A stretch of 34,356 nucleotides of DNA from CAZNXJ01 sp964577115 (lineage in GTDB: Bacteria; Planctomycetota; Planctomycetia; Pirellulales; Pirellulaceae). Where the stretch lies: contig CAZNXJ010000043.1 in assembly GCA_964577115.1 (NCBI GenBank), positions 1 to 34,356 on the forward strand. The letters run 5' to 3'. The stretch's first letter is position 1. Every line of letters starts with the position of its first letter. Made by a program: the position numbers and the translations under genes. This document shows positions 16,301 to 25,597 of this stretch, piece by piece. The notes beneath the pieces are model-generated. The model was not told the DNA's origin and searched no databases. It saw only the letters and a list, made by a program, of their open reading frames with translations.

Positions 16301-16935
16301 GATCCAGCGGCAAACGGGGCGTTGGGAGGGAGATAGCCAAAGGGGCTCGCGAAAGGACGGTCGAGCCGTGAAGTCGGATTGGTTCTAAACGTCGAACCGT
16401 CTCGCTCGGCGAACGGCTCGCGCGCGTGCTCCGAACGCATCGCGCGACGCTGAGCTCGCACGCCGGGCGCCGTCCACGGCGAGGCTCATTGTAAGGGAGA
16501 GGCCCCTGGAGAGGATAGCGGCCACCGGCCGCCGCGAGCGTCTGCCGCAGAGCGCAATGGCCGGTTCCTAGCCGCTAAGGGGGCGGGAACGCGCCGCTAT
16601 GTTGACACGAGGTCACCAGAACCTAAAATGCGGGGGCCTCAGCGGATCGACGCAGCGGCGCGGCAGGATGTGCTGGAAACAAAAAATTTCCGCATTCTTG
16701 TCGATCGGTCGCTCATCCGGCGGCGTATGACATAGCAGCCGCACCATGTGGTACGGAGCGACTGGGTCGATGCGTAATCGCTTGTTGGTGTCCTTCGCGC
16801 ACGAGGGAACTCTGAATGGCTACTGGCGTTCAGCGCGCTTGAAATGCCCTCCATCTTTATCAGCAACCGCTTCACCACGCCCAGATCGTAGCGAATTGTC
16901 CTGTCCTGTCGTTCTGTTCCTGTAAGGAGTCGCGA
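16301..16935. other. 635-bp noncoding region upstream of the thioredoxin-like gene
   Basis: Between divergent tmk and the gene at 16936. No gene is supported. The left half holds a small perfect hairpin GCGGCC-ACC-GGCCGC (16518-16532). A near-consensus promoter lies at 16602-16629, leaving a leader of about 300 nt whose 3' end carries a pyrimidine-rich TGTCC/TGTTCC repeat (16897-16922) directly before AAGGAG. I could not match the leader to any riboswitch class. A 35-codon open frame starts at 16628 but overlaps the -10 box, so it would only be translated from a different start site. Confidence 0.5.
16602..16629 (+). promoter_or_regulatory. Near-consensus sigma70 promoter
   Basis: TTGACA (16602-16607), 16-nt spacer, TAAAAT (16624-16629, 5 of 6 matches). 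This is the best promoter match in the window. It drives the exported thioredoxin-like gene at 16936 across an unusually long leader. Confidence 0.65.
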
Positions 16936-17511
16936 ATGATTCTCCGCAGTGCCCTTTCTGCAGTAGCCGTGTTGGCGCTTGCCACCGGTGCGTTGGCTGA
17001 CGGCGTCAAAATCGGCGACAAGGCGCCCAATTTCGAAGCGGTGGGCGTCGATGGCAAGACGTACACGCTCGACAACATGAAGGACGCGAAAGCGACCGTC
17101 GTGTGCTTTACCTGCAATCACTGCCCGGTCGCCGTGGCCATGGAAGACCGCTTCATTGCGTTTGCCAAGGAGTATGAAAGCAAGGGCGTCAAGTTCATCG
17201 CGATCAACGTCAATGGCGAGCCGATGGAAGAGATGAAGTCGCGCGCCGAAGAGAAGGGTTTCACCTTCCCGTACGCTCGTGATGAATCCGCGGCTTCCGG
17301 CAAAGCCTACGGCGCGCAGGTCACCCCGCACCTGTTCGTGCTCGACAGCAAAGGGACCGTCGCTTACATCGGCGCCTTCGACGACAGCGCTCTGAACGCT
17401 TCGAAGGTTACGAAGAACTACGTGAAAGACGCGGTCGACGCGGTGCTCGCGGGCAAGACCCCCGAGACGCAGACGACCAAGGCCGTCGGTTGCGGCATCC
17501 GCTACAAATAG
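16936..17511 (+). CDS. Exported thioredoxin-fold (redoxin) protein, 191 aa
   Basis: Signal peptide residues 1-21 (cleavage G-A-L-A/D), then an AhpC/TSA-redoxin-type thioredoxin fold. The motif C57-F-T-C60-N-H-C63-P-V occupies the redox-active position; CNHCPV is found in a family of planctomycete and related thioredoxin-like proteins. The expected cis-proline is in QVTPHLFVLD. A lone cysteine near the C-terminus (AVGCGIRYK) may be a resolving cysteine. The likely role is a periplasmic thiol-disulfide or peroxide-linked reductant; the partner is unknown. AAGGAG (16924-16929) is spaced 6 nt from the ATG. A terminator follows, so it is probably monocistronic and well expressed. The next gene encodes another thioredoxin-fold protein, 217 bp away. 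Confidence 0.9.
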   Translation: MILRSALSAVAVLALATGALADGVKIGDKAPNFEAVGVDGKTYTLDNMKDAKATVVCFTCNHCPVAVAMEDRFIAFAKEYESKGVKFIAINVNGEPMEEMKSRAEEKGFTFPYARDESAASGKAYGAQVTPHLFVLDSKGTVAYIGAFDDSALNASKVTKNYVKDAVDAVLAGKTPETQTTKAVGCGIRYK

Positions 17512-17539
17512 CCGGCGGTTCGCTGAAACGGCCGATTCC

Positions 17540-17573
17540 AGAGCCGGAAACGCGCAAGGCGCCTTCCGGCTCT
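17540..17573 (+). terminator. Intrinsic terminator after the redoxin gene
   Basis: AGAGCCGGAA (17540-17549) pairs with TTCCGGCTCT (17564-17573), with an inner GCGC-AAG-GCGC stem (17552-17562). CGTCGTTTCC follows, a short T-containing tract. It lies 28 bp after the stop at 17511. Confidence 0.65.
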
Positions 17574-17728
17574 CGTCGTTTCCACACCACACCGGGCGCG
17601 CCGCCCCCGCAACCAATCCACTGCGGGGCACTCGCCCACGCCCGCCGCCCGATTGGAGCACGGCCCCACGTTCAGAGCGCCGGCTCGCGGGCGCCACCCG
17701 CCGAAATCATTTTTCGAGGAAACTCATC

Positions 17729-18379
17729 ATGGTATCCCGCCCGTCCCAAGCTCGATTCCTTTCTCTTTGTGGAATCCTCTTTGCCGCTCTTATCGCTGGA
17801 TGTCAGGCAGGACAGGACACGGAGACGGCGTCGGGTCATCTAGCGCCGAGCGACGTCGCTTCCAGCGATGGGTCGGGGGCGAGTTCGAGCCGCGACGCTT
17901 TGCCCAGCGACGCGGTGGTGGAACTGGTAACGGTGACGCCCGAGCAGTTTCAACAGCGCATCCAACAGCAGAACGGAAAGGTCGTCCTCGTCGATTTCTG
18001 GGCGACGTGGTGCGAACCCTGCCGCGAGCAGTTTCCGCATACAATCGGGCTCGCCGCCAAGTACGCCGATGACGTGCACGTTATCACGGTCAGCGCCGAC
18101 GATCCGGCCGATCCCGAGGGGGCTCGCGAGTTTCTCCAGCAGCAGCAGGCGACGGAAACCGAAAACCTACTGACGGCGCTCGACCTGAACGAAACCTTTG
18201 ATCGTTTTGACATTCGCGGCGGCATTCCGTTCTATAAGCTCTACGATCGCCAGGGGAATCTGCGATACGAGTTCAACGGCAACCCGCAGCGCGACGACAA
18301 CACCGAACCAATCGACAATCTCGAAGTCCGGCTCAAGGAGCTTATCGAAGAGATGAATTCGCCGGACGGCGCGGAATAG
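17729..18379 (+). CDS. TlpA-like thioredoxin lipoprotein, 216 aa
   Basis: An N-terminal lipoprotein signal with lipobox L21-I22-A23-G24-C25 is followed by a serine/alanine-rich linker (about 29-60) and a thioredoxin domain (about 66-210). The active site is W94-C95-E96-P97-C98 in VDFWATWCEPCREQFP, and the cis-Pro segment is GGIPFYKLYD. TlpA/ResA-like proteins reduce disulfides outside the cytoplasm, for example in cytochrome c maturation, which fits a genome with many CXXCH proteins (inference). Residues 90-200 are the standard length, with an insertion of about 20 residues around ADDPADPEGAREFLQQQQ typical of TlpA. GAGGA (17716-17720) is spaced 8 nt from the ATG. The membrane leaflet of attachment cannot be told from the sequence. 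Confidence 0.9.
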   Translation: MVSRPSQARFLSLCGILFAALIAGCQAGQDTETASGHLAPSDVASSDGSGASSSRDALPSDAVVELVTVTPEQFQQRIQQQNGKVVLVDFWATWCEPCREQFPHTIGLAAKYADDVHVITVSADDPADPEGAREFLQQQQATETENLLTALDLNETFDRFDIRGGIPFYKLYDRQGNLRYEFNGNPQRDDNTEPIDNLEVRLKELIEEMNSPDGAE

Positions 18380-18422
18380 CGAACCCTCCTGTCGCGACTC
18401 CCGCTGCTCCAACCATAACGTT

Positions 18423-18458
18423 CGGCAGCCGACCGGCGCGCCGGCCGACACACTGCCG
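18423..18458. terminator. Possible terminator structure before acs
   Basis: Outer arms CGGCAG (18423-18428) and CTGCCG (18453-18458) enclose the palindrome CCGGCGCGCCGG (18433-18444). No T-tract follows. It could end the TlpA-like transcript. Confidence 0.3.
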
Positions 18459-18551
18459 CTGCTCGACCTGCGGCTCTTGCTGCCAAATTTCGAATGAGGC
18501 AGACTAGCCAGAGGTCCTACGTTCGACCGCTTTCCTTGCGAAGGGAACCAC

Positions 18552-20507
18552 ATGCCCAACAACTCCGGTGGCCAACTTAATACGGTAATGCAAGAGGAGC
18601 GGATGTTTCCTCCAAGCGAAGAATTCGCTCGGAAGGCGCGCATCCCCTCCATGGAAGCTTACGAAAAGCTGTACAACGAAGCGAAAGCCGACCCGCCCGC
18701 CTTTTGGGCGAAACTCGCTAAAGAAGAACTGCATTGGTTCAAGCCGTTCGAGAAGGCTCTCGTATGGAACGAACCATACGCCGAGTGGTTCGTGGGCGGG
18801 CAAACGAACGCGTCGTACAACTGCCTCGATGCTCACCTGAATACCTGGCGGCAGAACAAGGCCGCCATCATCTGGGAAGGCGAACCAGGCGATTCGCGCA
18901 CGCTAACCTACCAGCAGCTGCATCGCGAAACGTGCCGCTTTGCCAACGTCCTGAAGAACCTCGGTGTCCAGAAGGGCGACGTCGTATCGATCTACATGCC
19001 GATGACGCCCGAGCTGGTGATTGCCATGCTGGCGTGCGCCCGCATTGGCGCTGTGCATAGCGTGGTATTCGCGGGTTTCTCGGCCGAAGCGGTTGCCGAT
19101 CGAAATCAGGATGCCAAGGCGAAGCTGCAAATCACGGCCGATGGCGCCTGGCGGCGTGGCAAAGAGTTGCGTCTAAAGGCCACAATCGACGAAGCGCTCG
19201 AGAAATCCCCGACCGTCGAAAAATGCATCGTGCTCCGCCGAACCGGCAGCGACTGCCCGATGAAAGAAGGTCGCGATCTGTGGTGGCACGAGCTGATGGA
19301 GCAGGCGAGCGACGACTGCCCGGCAACACCTGTCGATAGCGAAGCCACGCTGTTCATCCTCTACACGAGCGGCTCGACGGGGAAGCCCAAAGGCATCCGC
19401 CACACGACGGCCGGCTACAACTTGTTCACCAAGAAGACGTTCGAGTGGGTGTTTGACCACCGCGACGAGGATATCTACTGGTGTACGGCCGACTGTGGAT
19501 GGGTGACCGGCCACAGCTACGTTGTGTATGGACCGCTCTCGGCCGGTGCCACGGTCATGATGTACGAGGGTGCGCCGAACTGGCCTGCCGAGGACCGCTT
19601 CTGGAGCATCATCGAGAAGTACGGCGTCACGATCCTGTACACAGCGCCGACAGCGATTCGCGCCTTCATCAAGTGGGGCGATCACCACGTCACCAAGCAC
19701 GACCTCTCGAGCCTCCGCCTACTCGGCTCGGTCGGCGAAGGCATCAACCCCGAGGCCTGGATGTGGTACCACAAGATGATTGGCGGCGAGCGTTGCCCGA
19801 TCGTGGATACTTGGTGGCAAACGGAAACGGGCGGCATCATGATGTCGCCGCTGCCCGGCGCCATTCCGACGAAGCCGGGAAGCTGCACGAAGCCACTGCC
19901 CGGGATCCTGCCCGAAGTGGTGAACGACCGCGGCGAGCCGGTGGGCACGAACCAAGGCGGCTGGCTTGTCATCAGCCACCCCTGGCCCGGCATGCTGCGC
20001 GGAGTCTGGGGCGATGACGAACGCTACAAGGAGCAGTACTGGAGCCGCGTACCGCATAAGTATCTCGCCGGCGACAATGCACGCATCGACGAGGACGGCT
20101 ATTTCTGGATCATGGGCCGCATCGACGATGTTATCAACGTCTCCGGCCATCGTCTCAGCACGATCGAAATCGAGAGTGCGTTGGTCAGCCATCCCAAGGT
20201 GGCCGAAGCAGCGGCGGTTGGACGGGCGGACGACATTAAAGGCCAGGCAATCGCCGTCTTTGTCACGCTCGCCGACGGTGAACCGAGCGATGCGCTACGC
20301 GACGAACTGCGGCAGCACGTACGCCGCGAAATCGGCGCGCTGGCTCAGCCGGACGACATCCGCTTTACCAATGCGCTCCCCAAGACGCGCAGCGGAAAAA
20401 TCATGCGCCGGTTGCTGAAAGATATCGCCGAGGGACGGGAAACCGTGGGCGACACAACGACGCTCGAAGACTTCTCCGTTCTCGCAAAGCTTCGTGAAGA
20501 AGATTAG
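18552..20507 (+). CDS. acs: Acetyl-CoA synthetase (AMP-forming), 651 aa
   Basis: Converts acetate, ATP and CoA to acetyl-CoA, AMP and PPi via an acetyl-adenylate. Signatures: the N-terminal FWAKLAKEELHWFKPFEKAL region, the phosphate-binding loop YTSGSTGKPKG at about residues 271-281, the DTWWQTETGG adenylate motif, and the C-terminal PKTRSGKIMRRLL where K616 is the catalytic lysine acetylated by Pat-type enzymes in other bacteria. Length is normal (about 650). AAGGGA (18541-18546) precedes the ATG by 5 nt. CCAAATTTCGAA (18483-18494) in the 172-bp upstream gap resembles elements upstream of two other genes here. It is followed 48 bp later by a di-heme cytochrome gene on the same strand, so co-transcription is possible. 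Confidence 0.97.
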   Translation: MPNNSGGQLNTVMQEERMFPPSEEFARKARIPSMEAYEKLYNEAKADPPAFWAKLAKEELHWFKPFEKALVWNEPYAEWFVGGQTNASYNCLDAHLNTWRQNKAAIIWEGEPGDSRTLTYQQLHRETCRFANVLKNLGVQKGDVVSIYMPMTPELVIAMLACARIGAVHSVVFAGFSAEAVADRNQDAKAKLQITADGAWRRGKELRLKATIDEALEKSPTVEKCIVLRRTGSDCPMKEGRDLWWHELMEQASDDCPATPVDSEATLFILYTSGSTGKPKGIRHTTAGYNLFTKKTFEWVFDHRDEDIYWCTADCGWVTGHSYVVYGPLSAGATVMMYEGAPNWPAEDRFWSIIEKYGVTILYTAPTAIRAFIKWGDHHVTKHDLSSLRLLGSVGEGINPEAWMWYHKMIGGERCPIVDTWWQTETGGIMMSPLPGAIPTKPGSCTKPLPGILPEVVNDRGEPVGTNQGGWLVISHPWPGMLRGVWGDDERYKEQYWSRVPHKYLAGDNARIDEDGYFWIMGRIDDVINVSGHRLSTIEIESALVSHPKVAEAAAVGRADDIKGQAIAVFVTLADGEPSDALRDELRQHVRREIGALAQPDDIRFTNALPKTRSGKIMRRLLKDIAEGRETVGDTTTLEDFSVLAKLREED

Positions 20508-20555
20508 CGACTACCGCTAGCCGCCCATGCGGCGGCGAGTTCTGGAAGGATCGCC

Positions 20556-22373
20556 ATGCCGCTCGACACGCCGATGGCCTTGCGCCGCCTTTGCGTTCAC
20601 CTGCTCCCTTTCGTCCTGGTGCTCGCCTTGGCGGTGCCGGCGCGATCGGCGTCGATCGAGCCGCTCGCCGATCGGTCGCCCGTCGATCTGGTGATCGATC
20701 CCGAACAACAATGGCTTGCCACCGCCAATCAGACCTCGTCGAGCGTCTCGCTCGTACGCCTGGCCGACGGCAAGGTGCTCGACGAAGTTGCGGTGGGCGA
20801 GCGGCCCGAGGCGATAACGCTCGCGCCCGACAGATCCACGCTGCTCGTGGGTTGTAGCTGTGCGGGTACTGTCGAGCTCTTGAAGGTCGCCGGTAACCGA
20901 CTCGAACATGCCGGCAAGATCACGACGGGCATGCACCCGCATGGGATCGCGGTCGCACCGGATGGGCAGCGCGCGTATGTTGCGCTATGCGCGGCCGACG
21001 CCGTCGCCGTGCTCGACCTGAAGGCCATGCGCCTCGAACGGCAGATCTCCGTTGGCCGGTGGCCACGCTTTCTCGCCCTTTCGCCGGATGGAACTCGCTT
21101 GGCTGTGGGGACGAGCGGCGACCGCGGTGTGACGGTAGTAGACACCGAGAAGCTTGAGCCGTTGTATCAGCAGCGGTTCATGGGGCTGAACATCGGGCAC
21201 ATGCAGGCGACGCGCGATTCGCGCTATGCCTACTTCCCGTGGATGGTGTATCGGCATAACCCGATCACCGATCAGAATATTCAGCTCGGCTGGGTGCTCG
21301 CCAGCCGCGTTGCACGCATACCGCTCGGCGAAAACGCGCGGCGCGAAGCACTTTCGCTCGATCCACCAGGCCGCGCCGTGGCCGATCCGTTCGGCCTGCG
21401 TCTGACTCGCGACGAGCAGTGGATGGTCGTTTCCGCGTCCGGCACGCACGAACTGCTGGTGCTCCGCGTGGCCGACCTGCCACTTCAAGACGTCGGCGGC
21501 ACGGATCATCTTCCTGAAGAGCTGCGCGAAGCGCCCGATCGCTTCGATCGCATTGTCGTCGGCGGGCGTCCCATGGGCCTGTGTATCGCCGATGACGACC
21601 GAACGATCTACGTGGCAAACTACCTGCATAACAGTGTGCAGGTTGTCGATCGCATCGAGAAAAAACTGGTGGCCGAATGGCCACTCGGCGGGCCGCCCGA
21701 ACCGTCGTTGGCGCGGCGCGGCGAAGCCATCTTCTATGACGCCACCCGCAGCCTCGACCAGTGGTACAGCTGCCATAGCTGTCACTACCAGGGGGGCATC
21801 AATGCCGAGCGGATGGATACGGAAAACGACGGCAGCCGCTTCACGTTCAAGACCGTTTTGCCCCTGTACAACGTCACCGAAACCGGTCCCTGGACCTGGC
21901 ACGGGTGGCAAAACGACGTGCATGCGGCCATGCACAAATCCATGACCTCCACGATGCGCGGTCCCGAGCCGACTCGCGAGGATATCGAGGCACTTGTCGC
22001 GTACTTCCAAACGCTCAAACCGCCACCGAATCCATTCCGGCAGCCGGACGGATCCCTCTCCGAAGCGGCCCTGCGCGGGAAAGCCTTATTTGAAAGTGCA
22101 AAGGCCGGATGCAGCCAGTGTCACTCGGGCCCCTACTTTACCGACGGGCAGCTCCACGACGTGGGGCTCGGCCAACCCGAGGATCGTTACCCCACGTTCA
22201 ACACGCCTTCGTTGATCGGCGTGTATGCTAAGACGCTGCTGCTGCACGACGGTCGAGCCAAGTCGCTGGACGAGCTGCTGATCGGCCCCCATAATCCGCG
22301 CGACGTTGCCGGTGAAGGCGAGCTGACGGATGAAGAGCGTCGCGACCTGATCGAGTATCTGAAAAGCCTCTGA
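20556..22373 (+). CDS. Exported beta-propeller/di-heme cytochrome protein, 605 aa
   Basis: Signal peptide about residues 1-32 (alternative ATG at 20574 is possible; GGAAGGA at 20544-20550 favours 20556). Residues about 35-385 form a YVTN/Lactonase-like beta-propeller (SVGRWPRFLALSPDGTRLAV; GGRPMGLCIADDDRTIYVAN). Residues about 390-600 resemble the di-heme cytochrome c peroxidase/MauG family: heme sites C406-H-S-C409-H410 and C519-S-Q-C522-H523, with the terminal segment FNTPSLIGVYAKTLLLHDGRAKSLDELL, where TPSL...HDGR is the family's C-terminal signature. Electron-transfer function in the periplasm is likely; peroxidase versus other oxidation cannot be told. Each half is known alone; fused propeller-MauG proteins also occur in planctomycetes. 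Confidence 0.9.
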   Translation: MPLDTPMALRRLCVHLLPFVLVLALAVPARSASIEPLADRSPVDLVIDPEQQWLATANQTSSSVSLVRLADGKVLDEVAVGERPEAITLAPDRSTLLVGCSCAGTVELLKVAGNRLEHAGKITTGMHPHGIAVAPDGQRAYVALCAADAVAVLDLKAMRLERQISVGRWPRFLALSPDGTRLAVGTSGDRGVTVVDTEKLEPLYQQRFMGLNIGHMQATRDSRYAYFPWMVYRHNPITDQNIQLGWVLASRVARIPLGENARREALSLDPPGRAVADPFGLRLTRDEQWMVVSASGTHELLVLRVADLPLQDVGGTDHLPEELREAPDRFDRIVVGGRPMGLCIADDDRTIYVANYLHNSVQVVDRIEKKLVAEWPLGGPPEPSLARRGEAIFYDATRSLDQWYSCHSCHYQGGINAERMDTENDGSRFTFKTVLPLYNVTETGPWTWHGWQNDVHAAMHKSMTSTMRGPEPTREDIEALVAYFQTLKPPPNPFRQPDGSLSEAALRGKALFESAKAGCSQCHSGPYFTDGQLHDVGLGQPEDRYPTFNTPSLIGVYAKTLLLHDGRAKSLDELLIGPHNPRDVAGEGELTDEERRDLIEYLKSL

Positions 22374-22534
22374 GCGCATCTCTCCGCCGTCGCACCGCCG
22401 ATCACGCGCCGCCAATTCAAATAGCCCCAACCCAGGGTGCTGGCCATGGGCCGTTCCCCTGGGCTGAGTTGCGAGCCTCTGTATCGCGACCAGCGCCGAC
22501 TTGAGACGCCTTAAGCAGCGGTCAAAGGCGGGCT
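22374..22534. other. Convergent intergenic region with weak hairpin
   Basis: CCCAGGG (22431-22437) pairs with CCCTGGG (22457-22463), with an inner GGCC-ATG-GGCC (22442-22452). It lies between convergent stops and is the only candidate terminator, but no T-tract follows on either strand. Confidence 0.35.
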
Positions 22535-25423
22535 TTACTTGTGGAGCTCGACTCGGGCCCGAAGCCCATTCTCTTCGAACGTGAGCCCGAACTTGCCGCG
22601 GCTGAGCTCGGCGAGCGTCTCCGGAAGCGGTGGGCCTTTGCGCGGCTCGGCCGGACACCCATAGACCGTGGACTCCATGGTTTGGAGACGCTCGTTCCAG
22701 CGGTACTCGCCGCCGCCCGGGCATCGCAGCCGCACGCCCCATTGGGCCTGATGCAGCTCGACCGGATCCTGCATCGGGAACTGACGATGCCACTCGTTCA
22801 AGATCGGCAGGTTGCTCCATGCAATCTCCTGCATGAAGCGCTGATACTCGTCGGCCATGACGGTCGCCAGCATCTTCACAACGCGTGCGTCCACGTCCAC
22901 CATCACGCTCTCGCCGAGCAGCACATCCGTATCCGCCGACTCGGTGTCCGGCGTTTGGCTGTCGGCCGGCTCGGCCTCCGCGTTCTTCTGCCGAGCGGCG
23001 CGGCGTTCAAGCACGCGCCGGATGACGTTTTCGCTTAGCGTCACGGTCAATCCGTCGCCGCTAGCCGTGTAATACAAGGCCAGCTGCTCGGGAAGGACGT
23101 CGCCAATCGAACGCCGCCCATCGAGGCTCGGAGCAATCCGCACATAGGACTGTTCGCCGACTTTGCGAGTTTCCCAGACCGTTAATCCCGGAGCGGTTTG
23201 CTCGACAAACGCGCGGAACGAAGCAAGAAAGGCGACGGTTTTCAGTACGCTACTCACTTCGAAATGCACGGCCACCGGAAGGCGGTGCATGTACGGGGCG
23301 AGCTCTTCAGGTCGAAGCTGCTGCGTGGACTTCCTCGTCTCCAAAAACTGCGCGATGTCCTGCCACACAGGATCGTCGTCAACGTAGAACGTGATGCTGT
23401 TGCCGACCCACGAGAGCGGATCTACGCCGAGCACTGCGGCCAGCGAGTTTGCGCCGCGACGCACCTGTTGGCTCGCAGGATCAAAAGCCACACTGGCCGA
23501 AAAAATCGCTTCAGGGTGCGGGTCGCCGCTGAGCGGCGTTAGCTTGGCGCCGCGCGTCAGCGATTCGAGGCCGCGGTACTGGCTGTTATTGATCAGCGGC
23601 ATCACCGTGAGGTCCGCCATGATCTTTTGGTCGGCAATGCCGAAACGAATGGCGATGGGATCGAACGCGGTGCTCCAGTTCCGCTCGTAGCCCCGTACCC
23701 ACTGCCGATATTGTTCGGCTTCCGCCGGCGTCACATGCGTGAGCTCCATCTCCATGATGGGCGTCTGAAATTCGAGATCACCGTACTGTTCGGATCGCAA
23801 CCCATCGGCGTTGACCAGAAACTTCGTCGCGTCCGAGATGGGAAAGTTCGCCGTGGCCTCGTGCGGTTGGACCGTGCCCGCGACGAAAGCGCTGAGATAC
23901 TGTGCTTGCAGTTCGGCCATCACCGCGGCCGCTCGAATTCGCCGTGATGCGGCGATTCGCCATTTCGGCCCGCACCAGCGGCGAATGGTGGCATCCGAAA
24001 GAACGGCAAACGCGGTCTCGTCCGAAGCGTTTCGCGGATAGCGGTGCCGGAAATAGGTGTACTCGGGTAGCTCGGCGAGCGACTTCGAGGGATCGGCCGC
24101 ACAGGCCGCGATGCGTTCCAGCTGTACGAGCGAGTTCGTCACGATCAACACGTCGTCGATGCGAGCAACATACGACGAGATGCGGCGATCGGGACTCACA
24201 TAGCCCCGAAACGGAACGCCGGCGTACTCTCCTTCCACTCGGTCGGCAGTTTCACTGTTCCCGCAGCGTGCCGCAATCTGCGCTTCGAGCGCCGCCAGGA
24301 GGGCCGCAACATCACGTGGTTCGAACAGAAGAGCCACATCGCTGCCGCTTCGCAGATACAAGTCGCCGCCAGTGATGGCGATGCTGCGGATAAGGCTCCC
24401 GCCAAAAATGCGCGTTGATGTATCGAGCGAAAGACCTAGTTGTTGTTCGTAGCGTTCGCGCGTGCGGGCATCTTCCGCGCGAGCCACGCCGGCTTGGAGG
24501 ACAGGTGTACCGAGATCGACCGAATGGTCGGCGAATCGCACCAGCGCATCAAAGCTGGGAAAAAACACCCCATGCTGATCCCCGGGAATGAATCGCGCCA
24601 GCGGATCCGGCTCGGCACGGATCCCTCGATTCAACCGCTCCCAGTCAAACTCGCGTACGGTGATACCAGTGAGCGACTCGATCGGAACCCGCTCGGCCGT
24701 TTGACCGCGCGCATTTTCTCCGGAAGCTTCTTCCGGCCGAGTTTCATCGTCGGCAGAAATGATTTCGGGCAGAGGCTGATCGAGCTGGAGGTTTTCGGAT
24801 ACCGCACGACCGCCGCTGATCAGAGCGAATGTATCCTCGGGCGAATTGACGCGCGTTCCGAAGAACCGCCGAAATCCTGTTCCCATTACCTCGGGAGTAC
24901 TATCCGGCAGCTGCTCTTCCGCCGTACGAACCTGGTGACGGAACCACGCGGCCCCGGGCAACCCAGCCATTGCGTGGTCGGCATAGTGAGCTCGCTTGGC
25001 GTGATAGAAAATCTGCCGCGCCGCATCTCCGTCGGAGGGTTCTGCGATCGAAAACGAATACGGCTCGCCGCCGTCCCGGAGTTCTCTCGGAGAATAAAGC
25101 GTGCCGGTAACTTCTTTCTTGGGTGACCGCACAGCGACCAGCCATGCATCGTTATCGTTCAATTCGCGCCGCGGCGGGTTTGCTTCGAGTTCGGCATTGG
25201 GAAGCGGATGCCGTCCCAAGTGAACAAGGTAGGCTTCGCCACCGGGCACGACCACGTAGGGACGATCGACCAGGTCCCAAGGGCCAATGAGCCTCAGCGG
25301 AGGCTCATTGCCGCCAGACCATTCCACATGCGAGATTCGCTGCGCAAAGAAGTGGTCCTCCTGTGCGTGGCTGACCGTCGTCAGCACAACACACAGCAGG
25401 ACGGCGAGCAGTTGACGTTTCAT
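22535..25423 (-). CDS. Large secreted hypothetical protein, 962 aa
   Basis: The frame extends upstream to 25534, but ATG 25423 follows AAGGA at about 8-10 nt and begins a signal peptide (MKRQLLAVLLCVVLTTVSHA). The mature protein has no membrane segments and few cysteines, so it is probably periplasmic or secreted. I know no function. Segments such as the one with YVARIDDVLIVTNSLVQL, LPEYTYFRHRYP, then RRWCGPKWRIAASRRIRAA are, from memory, shared with other long planctomycete hypotheticals. An acidic low-complexity linker (EAEPADSQTPDTESADTD) precedes a C-terminal region with C901-P-G-G-G-EYRWN and C923-P about 22 residues apart; the CPGGGxY stretch resembles the C-terminus of some pseudopilin-like proteins. 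It lies 174 bp downstream of the methyltransferase gene on the same strand. Confidence 0.85.
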   Translation of the reverse strand: MKRQLLAVLLCVVLTTVSHAQEDHFFAQRISHVEWSGGNEPPLRLIGPWDLVDRPYVVVPGGEAYLVHLGRHPLPNAELEANPPRRELNDNDAWLVAVRSPKKEVTGTLYSPRELRDGGEPYSFSIAEPSDGDAARQIFYHAKRAHYADHAMAGLPGAAWFRHQVRTAEEQLPDSTPEVMGTGFRRFFGTRVNSPEDTFALISGGRAVSENLQLDQPLPEIISADDETRPEEASGENARGQTAERVPIESLTGITVREFDWERLNRGIRAEPDPLARFIPGDQHGVFFPSFDALVRFADHSVDLGTPVLQAGVARAEDARTRERYEQQLGLSLDTSTRIFGGSLIRSIAITGGDLYLRSGSDVALLFEPRDVAALLAALEAQIAARCGNSETADRVEGEYAGVPFRGYVSPDRRISSYVARIDDVLIVTNSLVQLERIAACAADPSKSLAELPEYTYFRHRYPRNASDETAFAVLSDATIRRWCGPKWRIAASRRIRAAAVMAELQAQYLSAFVAGTVQPHEATANFPISDATKFLVNADGLRSEQYGDLEFQTPIMEMELTHVTPAEAEQYRQWVRGYERNWSTAFDPIAIRFGIADQKIMADLTVMPLINNSQYRGLESLTRGAKLTPLSGDPHPEAIFSASVAFDPASQQVRRGANSLAAVLGVDPLSWVGNSITFYVDDDPVWQDIAQFLETRKSTQQLRPEELAPYMHRLPVAVHFEVSSVLKTVAFLASFRAFVEQTAPGLTVWETRKVGEQSYVRIAPSLDGRRSIGDVLPEQLALYYTASGDGLTVTLSENVIRRVLERRAARQKNAEAEPADSQTPDTESADTDVLLGESVMVDVDARVVKMLATVMADEYQRFMQEIAWSNLPILNEWHRQFPMQDPVELHQAQWGVRLRCPGGGEYRWNERLQTMESTVYGCPAEPRKGPPLPETLAELSRGKFGLTFEENGLRARVELHK

Positions 25424-25597
25424 CAGTCGAGTCCTTGCCGAATGGGTGAGAAAAGACGGACAGCGTATGGCGCGAGTGGCGGGCGAGTCGACCATGTCAT
25501 CCATGTCGTCGGAGCCTGCAGCCCTCATGCCCACATCGGTATCGAAGCTACAGAGCCCTTCGCGACCGATGAGGCTGCGCGCGAAATCGTTGGAAAT

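Noticed and set aside
16639..17697. Minus-strand frame of 352 aa over the redoxin gene
   Set aside because: Shadow of a recognisable thioredoxin-fold gene on the plus strand; no matching motifs and no start signal.
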